64,000 bases of DNA, taken from NCBI RefSeq assembly GCF_042665525.1, contig NZ_JBHTCQ010000001.1:310001-374000 (forward strand), written 5' to 3'. The translations under genes were made by a program, and so were the position numbers. Source of the DNA: Allobogoriella alba (lineage in GTDB: Bacteria > Actinomycetota > Actinomycetes > Actinomycetales > Actinomycetaceae). The notes under the pieces were generated by a model. The model was not told the DNA's origin and did not search any database. It saw nothing but the letters and a program-made list of their open reading frames with translations. Positions 40,042-48,759 of this stretch are shown one piece after another (positions within the stretch are counted from its first letter, which is position 1; the number at the start of each line of letters is the position of its first letter).

Positions 40042-41310
40042 TCAACGCAGCTCGGCGGCGTCGGCGTGCTCGGTGGTGCCCGGCGCCATGGCACGGGGCT
40101 CGGTCGCCGGCGGGAGCTCGGCCACCGCGGCGAGCGCTGCCCCTCCGCCGTCGTGGACGACGAAGTCCTCGTCCAGGGTGAAGAACGACTCGCAGCCGTC
40201 CTCGGTGATCCGGATGGTGTCGGAGATCCCGACCGTCTTGTTCCCGTCCACGCCCCACATCCAGGGGATCACGTGGAAGGTCATGCCCGGCTCGAGCACG
40301 GTGAAGTCGCCCGGGTTGAGGGAGAGGATGTAGCCCTCGTCCCACGACGGCGGGAACGCGATGCCGATCGAGTAGCCGGAGCGGGTGACGAGCCGCGCGC
40401 CCACGTCGTTGTCGGAGATGGTGCGCCGCACGATGGAGTCGGCGTCGGAGACCGTCATCCCCGGTCCCATGAGGCCCTTGAGCTCCTCGAGCGCCAGCTT
40501 CATCTTCTCCTGCGCCCGGTACATCGAGTCGGTCAGCCCGCCGGTGACGGCGGTGCGCATCATGGCCGTGTGGTAGCGGCGGTAGCAGCCGCCGACCTCG
40601 AGGAACACATGCTCGCCGGGCTCGATGACCCGACCCTCCCAGGTGGCGTGCCCGATCATCGAGCGAGGCCCGGAGGCGACGTAGGGCATCACGGCGGGGA
40701 ACTCCCCGCCGACGCGGAACATGGCGGACGCGATGGCCGCGGCGACCTCGTTCTCGGTGACCCCGGGCACGGCGGCCTCGAGCCCGGCGGCCATGCCCGC
40801 CTCGGTCGCGCGGGCCGCCTTGCGCATGACCTCGATCTCGACGTCGGACTTGCGGGCACGCCCGGCCTCGACGATGCCGAAGCAGTCCATGAGGACGCCC
40901 GCGTCGAAGGAGGTGTGGATGCGGTCCTGCTGGTAGGCCGGGAAGAAGTAGCTGTTGCGCTCGTAGCCCACCCGCTTCTCGCCGAGGCCCGCCTGGTTGA
41001 GGGCCAGCACGAGCTCCTGGATGGCGTCGCCGGTGTCCGGGTAGGGCCGGGTGTGCTCCACCCAGGTCCGCTCGACGACGTTGGACTCCTCCATGGCCCG
41101 CATGATCATGAAGGGCTCGCCGTCGAGGGGGACCACGAGTGCCTGGAAGAACGAGAACCCGGTGGTCTGGTAGTCCGTCAGGTACATGAGGTTCTCGGGG
41201 TCGGTGATGACCACCGCGTCCAGCCGCCGCGCGGCCATCCGCTCGCGCAGCTCGGTCAGGCGCCGCTCGTACTCTGCGGGCGGGAAGGTCATGTCGTCGC
41301 GCACGAGCAT
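40042..41310 (-). CDS. M24-family hydrolase, ectoine hydrolase (DoeA)-like
   Basis: A 422-residue pita-bread-fold protein of the creatinase/Xaa-Pro-dipeptidase family. N-terminal domain MTFPPAEYERRLTELRERM then VVITDPENLMYLTDYQTTGFSFFQ; C-terminal domain with GHATWEGRVIEPGEHVFLEVGG. Where metallopeptidases have paired Asp ligands, this reads LEVGGCYRRYHTAMMRT, so metal sites are lost, as in creatinase and DoeA/EutD. DoeA opens the ectoine ring to N-acetyl-diaminobutyrate. It starts 1 nt into the transaminase stop (TGATG). Confidence 0.85.
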   Translation of the reverse strand: MLVRDDMTFPPAEYERRLTELRERMAARRLDAVVITDPENLMYLTDYQTTGFSFFQALVVPLDGEPFMIMRAMEESNVVERTWVEHTRPYPDTGDAIQELVLALNQAGLGEKRVGYERNSYFFPAYQQDRIHTSFDAGVLMDCFGIVEAGRARKSDVEIEVMRKAARATEAGMAAGLEAAVPGVTENEVAAAIASAMFRVGGEFPAVMPYVASGPRSMIGHATWEGRVIEPGEHVFLEVGGCYRRYHTAMMRTAVTGGLTDSMYRAQEKMKLALEELKGLMGPGMTVSDADSIVRRTISDNDVGARLVTRSGYSIGIAFPPSWDEGYILSLNPGDFTVLEPGMTFHVIPWMWGVDGNKTVGISDTIRITEDGCESFFTLDEDFVVHDGGGAALAAVAELPPATEPRAMAPGTTEHADAAELR

Positions 41311-42569
41311 CAGGCCACCTCCAGCGCCGTGCCGATCGCACGGTCGAGCAGGTCGAGCCCGAGGGTGAGGTCCTCCTCCGGGATGGTCAGCGGCGGGATC
41401 AGCTTGATGACCTGACCGTCGGTCCCGCAGGGGCCGAGCAGCAGGCCGGCCTCGAACGCCGCCTGCTGCACGCGCTTGGCGAACGCGCCGTCGCCGGTGT
41501 CCAGCCCTTGCATCATGCCGCGGCCGCGGACCTCCCAGCGCTGGCCGGGGTGAGCGTCGGCGATCCGCCGGAGCCGGTCGCGCATCACCTCGCCCTTGGC
41601 CCTGACCTCACTCATCAGGGTGTCGTCGGTGAAGTAGTCCAGGGCCACGGCACCGGCGACGAAGGACAGGCCCTGACCGCGGAAGGTTCCGGTGTGGGCG
41701 CCGGGCGACCAGTGGTCGTCCACCGACGGCTTGTTGAGGTTCATGGCGATCGGCGTACCGAACCCGCCGAGGCCCTTGGCGAGGGTGATGACGTCCGGGT
41801 CGAGGCCCATGCCGTCGAAGGAGAAGTACGAGCCGGTGCGCCCGCAGCCGGCCTGGATGTCGTCGATGATGAACAGGGCGCCGACCTCGCGGGCGAGCGC
41901 CTGGACCTCGTGCAGCCACTCGGCGGACGCCACGTTGACCCCGCCCTCGGCCTGGACCGCCTCGACCAGGAACGCGGCCGGCGGGGTGAGCCCGCTGGAG
42001 GCGTCGCGCAGCGCCGCGCCGTAGTCGGTGAGCGCCGTGTCGCCGCCGGGGGCGGTCTCGAACGGCAGGCGCACGACGTCGGTCAGCGGCACGCCCGCCC
42101 ACTTCCGGAAGGCGTGGTTCGCGGTGGCGGCGAGGGAGCCGAGGGTCATGCCGTGGAAGCCGTGGCTGAAGGCGACGACCTCGCGGCGACCGGTGGCCAG
42201 CCGCGCCAGCTTGAGCGCGGCCTCGACGGCGTTCGTCCCGGTCGGACCCATGAACTGCATGCGGTGGTCCATGCCGCGCGGGGCGAGGACGACGTCGCGG
42301 AACTTCGTGATGAAGTCACGCTTCGTCGTCGTGTAGGTGTCGAGGCTGTGGGCCACGCCGTCGGCCTGGAGGAACGCGATCATCGCGTCCTTCATCCGAG
42401 GGTTGTTGTGCCCGAAGTTCAGCACGCCGGCCCCGGCGAAGAAGTCGATGTAGGACGTCCCGTCCTCCGCCACCTGTCGCGCGTTGGACGCGGAGGCGAA
42501 CACGGTCGGGTATGCGCGGCAGTATCCGCGGACGGCGGACTCGGACTGCTCGAACACGGTCGTGTCCAT
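41310..42569 (-). CDS. Class III transaminase, diaminobutyrate-2-oxoglutarate type (DoeD/EctB-like)
   Basis: A 419-residue PLP enzyme. Very close to EctB in pattern: FEQSESAVRGYCRAYPTVF, DFFAGAGVLNFGHNNPRM, FMGPTGTNAVEAALKLAR and FSHGFHGMTLGSLA; PLP Lys is in TLAKGLGGFG, and the Asp in IIDDIQAGCGRTG. In ectoine synthesis it makes diaminobutyrate; in degradation (DoeD) it runs the reverse and gives aspartate semialdehyde. No ectA or ectC adjoins, and M24 and ALDH genes follow, so degradation is the better reading. AGAGGTG precedes the ATG at 42569. Confidence 0.9.
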   Translation of the reverse strand: MDTTVFEQSESAVRGYCRAYPTVFASASNARQVAEDGTSYIDFFAGAGVLNFGHNNPRMKDAMIAFLQADGVAHSLDTYTTTKRDFITKFRDVVLAPRGMDHRMQFMGPTGTNAVEAALKLARLATGRREVVAFSHGFHGMTLGSLAATANHAFRKWAGVPLTDVVRLPFETAPGGDTALTDYGAALRDASSGLTPPAAFLVEAVQAEGGVNVASAEWLHEVQALAREVGALFIIDDIQAGCGRTGSYFSFDGMGLDPDVITLAKGLGGFGTPIAMNLNKPSVDDHWSPGAHTGTFRGQGLSFVAGAVALDYFTDDTLMSEVRAKGEVMRDRLRRIADAHPGQRWEVRGRGMMQGLDTGDGAFAKRVQQAAFEAGLLLGPCGTDGQVIKLIPPLTIPEEDLTLGLDLLDRAIGTALEVA

Positions 42570-42833
42570 GACGGGCACCTCTTTCCTGATCATCGGTGTT
42601 GCGGGTGGGATGGGTCGTCCGGTCGGAGGGATGAAAACGGCCCTCCGACAGCACGGTCGGAAGGCGCGTCGTGGGTAGCGGGAAGGGTCGTCAAACCGCC
42701 CCCTCGCGTGACGGGAGCGCGACGGCGTCGAGCTGGTGCGTCATGGACGGAACGTACCCCCAAGAACTGGGTTCTGAACACCACTTGGGCCGAACGAAAT
42801 CACCCGGAAACACACAGCCCCTAGCATCCCGGT
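42570..42833. promoter_or_regulatory. Divergent promoter region between ectoine-type operon and MDR gene
   Basis: 264 bp with no gene. CCCAAG (42759-42764) and CTTGGG (42784-42789) are inverted arms around AGAAC-TGG-GTTCT (42763-42775), a candidate operator near the MDR promoter. TAGCAT (42822-42827) is its -10, 6 nt before the ATG. No regulator of the EnuR type lies in the window, so the binder is unknown. Confidence 0.5.
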
Positions 42834-43943
42834 ATGGAGGACGTCCCCGCGGTGATGAAGGCCGTTCAGCTCGTCGGTCACGGCGGGCTGGACCAGCTCG
42901 TCCACCGAGAGGTCCCGACGCCGTCGCCGGCCCCCGGCGAGGTGCTGATCGACGTCCACGCGTGCGGGATGAACAACACCGACGTGTGGGTGCGCGAGGG
43001 CGCCTACGGCACCGAGACGGACCCGGGCTCGGTCTCCAGCTGGCGGCGCGGCCGCTCCACGCTGACGTTCCCCAGGATCCAGGGTGCCGACACGGTGGGC
43101 CGGGTGGTCGCCGTCGGCGACGGCGTCCCGGCGGAGCGCGTCGGTCAACGGGTGATGGTCGACTTCAGCATCTACAACCGGCCAGAGGGCGACGACAGCC
43201 TCGCCGACATCGACTACATCGGCCACGGCCGCGACGGCGGCTACGCCGAGTACGTGACGGTTCCGGCCGAGAACGCCTACGAGGTCACCGCGGACATCAC
43301 CGACGCCGAGCTGGCGACGTTCTGCTGCGCCTACCTGACCGCGGAGCAGATGCTCGACCGGGCCCGGCTGGCGGCGGGCGAGCGCGTCCTGGTCACCGGC
43401 GCCTCCGGCGGTGTCGGGTCGGCGGTCCTGCAGCTCGCCCGCGTGCGCGGGGCGGTGCCGTACGCCGTCTCCAGCGCCGGGAAGGAGGAGGCGCTGCGGG
43501 AGATCGGCGCCGAGGACGTGATCCTGCGCGGCGGAGACGACCTGGTGGCCGAGGTGGAACGGGTCGTTGACGGCCCGGTCGACGTCGTCGCCGACCTGGT
43601 CGCCGGTCCGATGTTCAACGACCTGCTACGGATCCTGCGGCCCGAGGGGCGCTATACGACGGCCGGGGCGATCGGCGGCCCGGTGGTCCAGCTCGACCTG
43701 CGCACGGTGTATCTCAAGCAGCTCCAGCTGCACGGCTCCTCCCAGGGGACGCGGACCGCCTTCCGCCGCCTGGTGCGCTACATCGAGAACGGCGAGATCC
43801 AGCCTTTGCTGGACCGCACCTTCCGGCTCTCCGACTTCCACGAGGCGCAGCGCACGTTCCTGTCCAAGACCTTCGTCGGCAAGCTGGTCGTGGTTCCCGA
43901 CCGGCACTGGGATGCCGTGGGAGCACCCCATGAGCGACCGTGA
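42834..43943 (+). CDS. Medium-chain dehydrogenase/reductase (quinone-oxidoreductase-like)
   Basis: A 369-residue MDR protein. N-terminal catalytic domain MKAVQLVGHGGLDQLV and GEVLIDVHACGMNNTDVWVREG; nucleotide loop VLVTGASGGVGSAVLQLAR. It lacks the structural-zinc Cys cluster and so resembles zeta-crystallin/quinone reductases, probably NADPH-linked. The substrate is unknown. The next gene, for a proline-racemase-family protein, overlaps its end by 14 bp. TAGCAT 6 nt before the ATG and no Shine-Dalgarno suggest a leaderless start. Confidence 0.88.
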   Translation: MEDVPAVMKAVQLVGHGGLDQLVHREVPTPSPAPGEVLIDVHACGMNNTDVWVREGAYGTETDPGSVSSWRRGRSTLTFPRIQGADTVGRVVAVGDGVPAERVGQRVMVDFSIYNRPEGDDSLADIDYIGHGRDGGYAEYVTVPAENAYEVTADITDAELATFCCAYLTAEQMLDRARLAAGERVLVTGASGGVGSAVLQLARVRGAVPYAVSSAGKEEALREIGAEDVILRGGDDLVAEVERVVDGPVDVVADLVAGPMFNDLLRILRPEGRYTTAGAIGGPVVQLDLRTVYLKQLQLHGSSQGTRTAFRRLVRYIENGEIQPLLDRTFRLSDFHEAQRTFLSKTFVGKLVVVPDRHWDAVGAPHERP

Positions 43944-44997
43944 GCGCACGCTCGAGCTGATCGACACCCAGTCCGGAGGTGACGTCAGCCGCATCGTCAC
44001 CTCCGGGGTCGAGCCGCTGCCCGGAGCCACCGTGCTCGACAAGGCGCGCTATCTCCAGCGCGAGGGCGACGGCCTGCGGCGGCTGCTGCTGTCCGAGCCC
44101 TACGGCGACCCGGCGATGTCGGTCGACCTGATCGTCGAGCCCAGCCACCCAGAGGCGCAGGCCGGCTACATCATCATGGAGGCGATGGGCTACCCGCTGT
44201 ACTCCGGGTCCAACACGATCTGCACGGCGACGGCTCTGCTGCAGAGCGGAGTCATCCCGATGCGCGAGGGCCTGCAGCAGGTGGTGCTCGAGTCCCCCGC
44301 GGGCCTGGCCCACATCACCGCGCAGGTGACCGACGGGCGGGTGCGGCTGGTGACGACCCAGGGCGAGCCGGCCTATGTGGCCGACGAGGGGCTGCGGGTG
44401 GAGGTCCCGCACTACGGCGAGGTCCGGTTCGACCTGGTCTGGAGCGGTGCGTACTACGCGATGATCGACGCCGCCCGGCACGGTTTCCGGGTCACGTCCA
44501 CGGAGCAGATCGCGCTGACCGCCTTCGGCGACGCCTTCGTCCGTGCCGCCCGGCCGGAGCTGCGGCAGGACCACCCGGAGCTCGGCGACGTCGGCCCGCT
44601 GCCCTTCGCGCACTTCATGGGCCCGGTGACCCGCATGGGGCCGGGACGGTACACCTCGCCGTCGGCCACCTACGTCCACCCGGGCGTGCTGTGCCGCAGC
44701 CCCACCGGGACCGGCACCTCGGCTCGACTGGCGCTGATGGCCCGCCGGGGCCAGATCCGTGAGGGCGACTCGCTCGAGACGGTCTCGCCGCGGGGCAGCC
44801 GCTTCGTCGGCACGGTGCTCGCCACCACGCGGGTCGGGGACTACCCGGCGCTGCACTCGACGATCACCGGCTCGGCCAGATTGATGGCACACTCGCGCGT
44901 CACGGTCGACCTGGACGACCCCCTGGTCGAGGCGACCGATCTCGAGCACGTGCTCTCACCCCGGCGGGGTGACGTCACCGCGATGGTCAGGCCGTAG
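43930..44997 (+). CDS. Proline-racemase-family protein with Ser/Thr at the catalytic sites
   Basis: A 355-residue ProR-family protein. The first catalytic loop reads YSGSNTICTATALL where racemases have MCGHGT, so the general-base Cys is Ser. The second reads CRSPTGTGTSARLALMARRG in place of DRSPCGTGT, so Cys becomes Thr. Hydroxyproline epimerases have Cys/Cys and trans-3-hydroxyproline dehydratase Cys/Thr; a Ser/Thr pair fits neither. A dehydratase or isomerase on a proline- or ectoine-like ring is possible. Translation overlaps the MDR gene by 14 bp. Its last 11 bp overlap the convergent LURP-one gene. Confidence 0.88.
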   Translation: MSDRERTLELIDTQSGGDVSRIVTSGVEPLPGATVLDKARYLQREGDGLRRLLLSEPYGDPAMSVDLIVEPSHPEAQAGYIIMEAMGYPLYSGSNTICTATALLQSGVIPMREGLQQVVLESPAGLAHITAQVTDGRVRLVTTQGEPAYVADEGLRVEVPHYGEVRFDLVWSGAYYAMIDAARHGFRVTSTEQIALTAFGDAFVRAARPELRQDHPELGDVGPLPFAHFMGPVTRMGPGRYTSPSATYVHPGVLCRSPTGTGTSARLALMARRGQIREGDSLETVSPRGSRFVGTVLATTRVGDYPALHSTITGSARLMAHSRVTVDLDDPLVEATDLEHVLSPRRGDVTAMVRP

Positions 44998-45697
44998 GAC
45001 CGCGCTTGGTCGCCCGGCTCGTGACGGAGTCGAGGTTCATCGACAGGTCGAGCACGATCGGCATGGCGGCGGTCAGCAACGGCAGCGGGGGACGCTGGAA
45101 GAGCTGCAGCACGAAGCACGCCGGGACCTTGGCATGCCCCAGTCCCATCGGGGACCGCACGCCGTACAGCTGGCCGACCTTGACCAGGCGACCGACCACG
45201 TTGTCTGCGGGGTCGCGGACGTCGAAGCCGAGCATCTGGGTGGTGGCCGCGACGAAGGAGCCGTAGTCGTGCCCGGCCGCCTCGATCGAGAACCTCACCC
45301 GGCCGAGGATGTTCCGCTGACGCATCGTGCCCATCGTCCGGCCATGGGCATCGGCCACGGTGACCTCGCTCTTGAGGACCTTCTTGTGGCTCACGGCGAA
45401 CACCGGTGTGCCCGCGGCGTCCCGCACGGAGACGACCTCCGTCTGCATGTGGTCGAACAGCTCGGACCAGCTCGCCTCGTCCGGGTCCGGCGAGCCGCCC
45501 ACGTGCTCCGCCGCCCGGGCGAGAACGACGCCCTGCGAGCTGAGGTAGACGTACGCGTACCCCGCGCCCTCCGCCGTCGGGACCTGCATGAAGATCAGTA
45601 CCGGCTCGCCGGTCAGCGTGCCGTCCCCCTGCGCGGGCGGGATGCCGGCTGTACCTAGCAGTTCCGCCGCTTGCTGCGGCGACAGGCTTCCCTCCAT
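44987..45697 (-). CDS. LURP-one/phospholipid-scramblase-like protein
   Basis: A 236-residue protein. The main part (FAVSHKKVLKSEVTVADAHGRTMGTMRQRN, VGRLVKVGQLYG, FVLQLFQRPPLPLLTAAMPIVLDLSMN) matches the LOR/scramblase-like beta-barrel with a C-terminal hydrophobic helix, a family of unknown bacterial function. TACGGT lies 8 nt before the ATG. It sits between the proline-racemase-like gene and the divergent AbgT transporter. Confidence 0.72.
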   Translation of the reverse strand: MEGSLSPQQAAELLGTAGIPPAQGDGTLTGEPVLIFMQVPTAEGAGYAYVYLSSQGVVLARAAEHVGGSPDPDEASWSELFDHMQTEVVSVRDAAGTPVFAVSHKKVLKSEVTVADAHGRTMGTMRQRNILGRVRFSIEAAGHDYGSFVAATTQMLGFDVRDPADNVVGRLVKVGQLYGVRSPMGLGHAKVPACFVLQLFQRPPLPLLTAAMPIVLDLSMNLDSVTSRATKRGPTA

Positions 45698-45839
45698 GCC
45701 GCCACACCGTAGCGACGCGGGTGCAGGCGGGGAACCGCCCGGCCGCGCCGTACGCACCGTCGGCCGTCGTTTTGACACGCGTCTGCGCCGCCATGACGGT
45801 GGGTCGGGTGTCTCGACGACAAGACGGAAGGACCTGACG

Positions 45840-47396
45840 GTGGCGGGCGCATCCTCGACGAGCACGGACCTGCGGCGGGACGACTCCCTGCTCGTGCGGG
45901 TCCTGAACGGCATCGCCGTGGCGGGCAACAAGCTGCCGCACCCGTTCTGGCTGTTCCTCATCATCGGTGGCCTCGTGCTGCTGCTCAGCTGGGTGTTCGC
46001 CGGCGCCTCGGCGGTCTCGCCCGCGGACGACGAGGAGATCGTCGTGCAGAGCCTGCTGACGGAGCAGGGACTGCGCGACATCATCGTCGAGGCGGTCCCG
46101 AACTTCGTCGCCTTCCCCCCGCTCGGCATCATCATCGCGGTCATGCTGGGGGTCTCGGTTGCCGAGCGCGCCGGCCTGATCTCCGCGGCGATCCGGACGG
46201 TGGTCACCCGGGTCAGGCCCCGGTGGCTGACGTTCACGCTCGCGCTGACCGGCGTGACCGGCTCGGTCGCCTCCGACGCGATCTACGTGGTGCTCATCCC
46301 GCTCGGCGCCATGGTCTTCAAGGCGGTCGGGCGCAGCCCGATCCTCGGCGCGATCGTGGCGTTCGGGTCCGCGTCCGCCGGGTACAACGCGTCGCTGGTG
46401 GTCATCCCGACCGACACCCTGCTGGCCGGCCTGACGACCAGCGCGGCGCGGCTCGTCGAGCCCGGGTACGTCGTCAGCCCGATCGCCAACTACTTCTTCT
46501 CCGCCGCCTCCGCCGTGGTGCTCGCGGCCATCGTCACGCTGGTGACGGAGACCGTGCTGGTGCGCACGACCCGCAACCTCACCGAGGACGAGGAGTCCGC
46601 CTCGCGGGACGGAGACGGCGAGGAGGAGGTCCTGCGGGTCGAGACCCACGAGCGGCAGGGACTGAAGCGCGCAGCGGCGACCCTGGTGATCGCGCTCGCC
46701 CTGCTCGCCGTCGCGCTCGCCGTCCCGGCCTCACCGTTCCGCGGTCCCGACGGCGGAGTTCTCACCTCGCCCCTGGTCGAGGGCGTCGCCGTCGTCATCG
46801 CGCTCCTGTTCGTCCTCGTCGGCGTGGTCTACGGCCGGACCGTCGGCACGATCACCGGTCCGCGGGACATCCCACGGTTCATGGCCGACGGCGTCCGCGA
46901 GCTCGCACCGATCGTGGTGCTCTTCTTCGCGGCGGCCCAGTTCGTGGCGTACTTCGAATGGTCGAACCTCGGTCCGCTCCTGGCCGTGCGCGGTGCGGAG
47001 GTGCTGGAGAGCGCCCAGCTGCCGACGATCGTCCTCGCCGGTGGCGTCGTGCTCCTCGTGTGCCTCATGAACCTGTTCATCACCAGCGGTTCGGCGCAGT
47101 GGACGCTGATGGCACCGGTGCTCGTGCCCATGCTGATGCTGGTGGGCATGTCCCCCGAGGTCACCCAGATGCTGTTCCGCATGGGTGACTCGCCGACGAA
47201 CATCATCAGCCCGATGAGCCCCTACTTCGCCCTGGCGCTCGGCTACCTGCAGAAGTACCGCTCCTCGGCCGGCATCGGGACGCTGCTGTCGCTCACCCTG
47301 CCGCTCTCGATCGCCATCCTCGTCGGCTGGTTCCTCTTCTTCCTGCTCTGGTACGCGGTCGGCCTGCCGCTCGGACCGGGCGTGCCGGTCCGGTGA
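45840..47396 (+). CDS. AbgT-family transporter
   Basis: A 518-residue transporter with about 13 membrane segments. The family is recognised from NKLPHPFWLFLIIGGLVLLLSWVFA, FPPLGIIIAVMLGVSVAERAGLI, VGRSPILGAIVAFGSASAGYNASLV and SGSAQWTLMAPVLVPMLML with MGDSPTNIISPMSPYFAL. AbgT proteins import p-aminobenzoyl-glutamate or export sulfonamides (MtrF type). GTG start after GGAAGGA; substrate unknown. Convergent with GntP, 22 nt away. Confidence 0.92.
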   Translation: MAGASSTSTDLRRDDSLLVRVLNGIAVAGNKLPHPFWLFLIIGGLVLLLSWVFAGASAVSPADDEEIVVQSLLTEQGLRDIIVEAVPNFVAFPPLGIIIAVMLGVSVAERAGLISAAIRTVVTRVRPRWLTFTLALTGVTGSVASDAIYVVLIPLGAMVFKAVGRSPILGAIVAFGSASAGYNASLVVIPTDTLLAGLTTSAARLVEPGYVVSPIANYFFSAASAVVLAAIVTLVTETVLVRTTRNLTEDEESASRDGDGEEEVLRVETHERQGLKRAAATLVIALALLAVALAVPASPFRGPDGGVLTSPLVEGVAVVIALLFVLVGVVYGRTVGTITGPRDIPRFMADGVRELAPIVVLFFAAAQFVAYFEWSNLGPLLAVRGAEVLESAQLPTIVLAGGVVLLVCLMNLFITSGSAQWTLMAPVLVPMLMLVGMSPEVTQMLFRMGDSPTNIISPMSPYFALALGYLQKYRSSAGIGTLLSLTLPLSIAILVGWFLFFLLWYAVGLPLGPGVPVR

Positions 47397-47418
47397 CCGA
47401 GCGGCGGAGTCCTGGCCG

Positions 47419-48750
47419 CTACCCCATCGGCAGCACGGTGGCGCCGATCAGCGTGAAGACCAGCGCGACCACGGACGCGATGAGCTCGGGCAGCGTGTAG
47501 ACCTTCAGACCGCCGGTCACCGAGAAGCCCGGGATCCGTGCGGTGACCCAGAACCCGCTGTCGTTCAGGTGGCCCAGGCTCAGCGCACCGGCCAGGCAGG
47601 CCATCGCCACCCACACCGGGTGCACACCGATCGCCGGGGCGAGCGAGGCCATGATCGTCATCGTGGTGATGGACGCGACGGTCCCCGACCCGACGGCGAC
47701 GCGGAACGCCATCCCGACCAGGTAGCACGCGAGCAGGGCGACGAAGGCGTTGCCGCCGAACGCCGAGACCACGTCCGCGATGAGGTCACCGATGCCGGCC
47801 GCCTCGATGACGGCGCCGAACGCCCCGCCGGCGCCGGTGACGAGCAGGACGATGCCGGCGCTCTGCACGGCCGTCCCCGCCGAGGTGTTCATCTCGTCGC
47901 GGGTCATGCCGCGCGCGGCGACGAGGTAGGCGACGAGCGCGCCGATGAGCAGCGCCACGGTCTTGTCGGTCAGCAGCACGGCCCAACCCGGCAGCTCACC
48001 GGCGAGCGCCGTCCACGCCGTCCCGGTCAGGATGATCACGACAGGTACCGCGAGCGGCAGCAACGCCAGGAGGAAGCCGGGCTCACGTCGCACGCCGGCG
48101 TGCTCGACCATCGCCGGCTCGCCCTCGACGTCGACCGCGGGCCGCCAGACCCGCGGCAGGATCGCCGAGTAGAGCGCCACGCCGCCGAGGACCGCGACCA
48201 GGCCGCCGAGACCGCCGACGAGCAGCATGATGCCGACGTCGAAGCCGAGGATCTCCCCCGCGGCCAGCGGGTTCGGGGTGGGCGGCACCATCGTGTGCGC
48301 GGTGCCGGCCCCCAGCGCGACCGAGCCGACGGCGAGCGGCAGCGGCTTGCGTGCCTCCCGGGCGATGGCGATCGCCAGCGGGACGAGGATGACGAACGTG
48401 ACGTCGTAGAAGACCGGGATGGACAGCAGGAACGCCGCGCCGGCCAGGCCGAACATCGCGAACCGCTCCGACGTCGCGCCCACCAGCGTGCGGGCGATCA
48501 CCCGCGCGCCACCGGAGTCGGACATGAGCTGGCCGAGGATGATGCCGAAGCCGACCGACAGGCCGATCCCCGCCATGAGGTCGCCGAAGCCGCCGGTGAC
48601 GACGCCGGCGAGCTCGCCGAACGAGATCCGTGCCAGGACGCCGAGCAGCAGGGTGCCGATGACGAGGGAGATCGCGGGGTGCAGCTTGACCTTGAGGATC
48701 AGCAGCACGATGACCGCGATGCTCACGGCCAGCCAGAGCAGGTCGATCAT
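47419..48750 (-). CDS. GntP-family sugar-acid permease
   Basis: A 443-residue GntP-type proton symporter: PAISLVIGTLLLGVLARISFGEL, GIILGQLMSDSGGARVIA, and GGNAFVALLACYLVGMAFRVAVGSGTVASITTMTIMA. Such proteins import gluconate and related aldonic acids. Third gene after MDR and rhamnonate dehydratase, 9 nt from the latter, so L-rhamnonate or a similar acid is the likely substrate. Confidence 0.93.
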   Translation of the reverse strand: MIDLLWLAVSIAVIVLLILKVKLHPAISLVIGTLLLGVLARISFGELAGVVTGGFGDLMAGIGLSVGFGIILGQLMSDSGGARVIARTLVGATSERFAMFGLAGAAFLLSIPVFYDVTFVILVPLAIAIAREARKPLPLAVGSVALGAGTAHTMVPPTPNPLAAGEILGFDVGIMLLVGGLGGLVAVLGGVALYSAILPRVWRPAVDVEGEPAMVEHAGVRREPGFLLALLPLAVPVVIILTGTAWTALAGELPGWAVLLTDKTVALLIGALVAYLVAARGMTRDEMNTSAGTAVQSAGIVLLVTGAGGAFGAVIEAAGIGDLIADVVSAFGGNAFVALLACYLVGMAFRVAVGSGTVASITTMTIMASLAPAIGVHPVWVAMACLAGALSLGHLNDSGFWVTARIPGFSVTGGLKVYTLPELIASVVALVFTLIGATVLPMG

Positions 48751-48759
48751 GTGCGCTCC

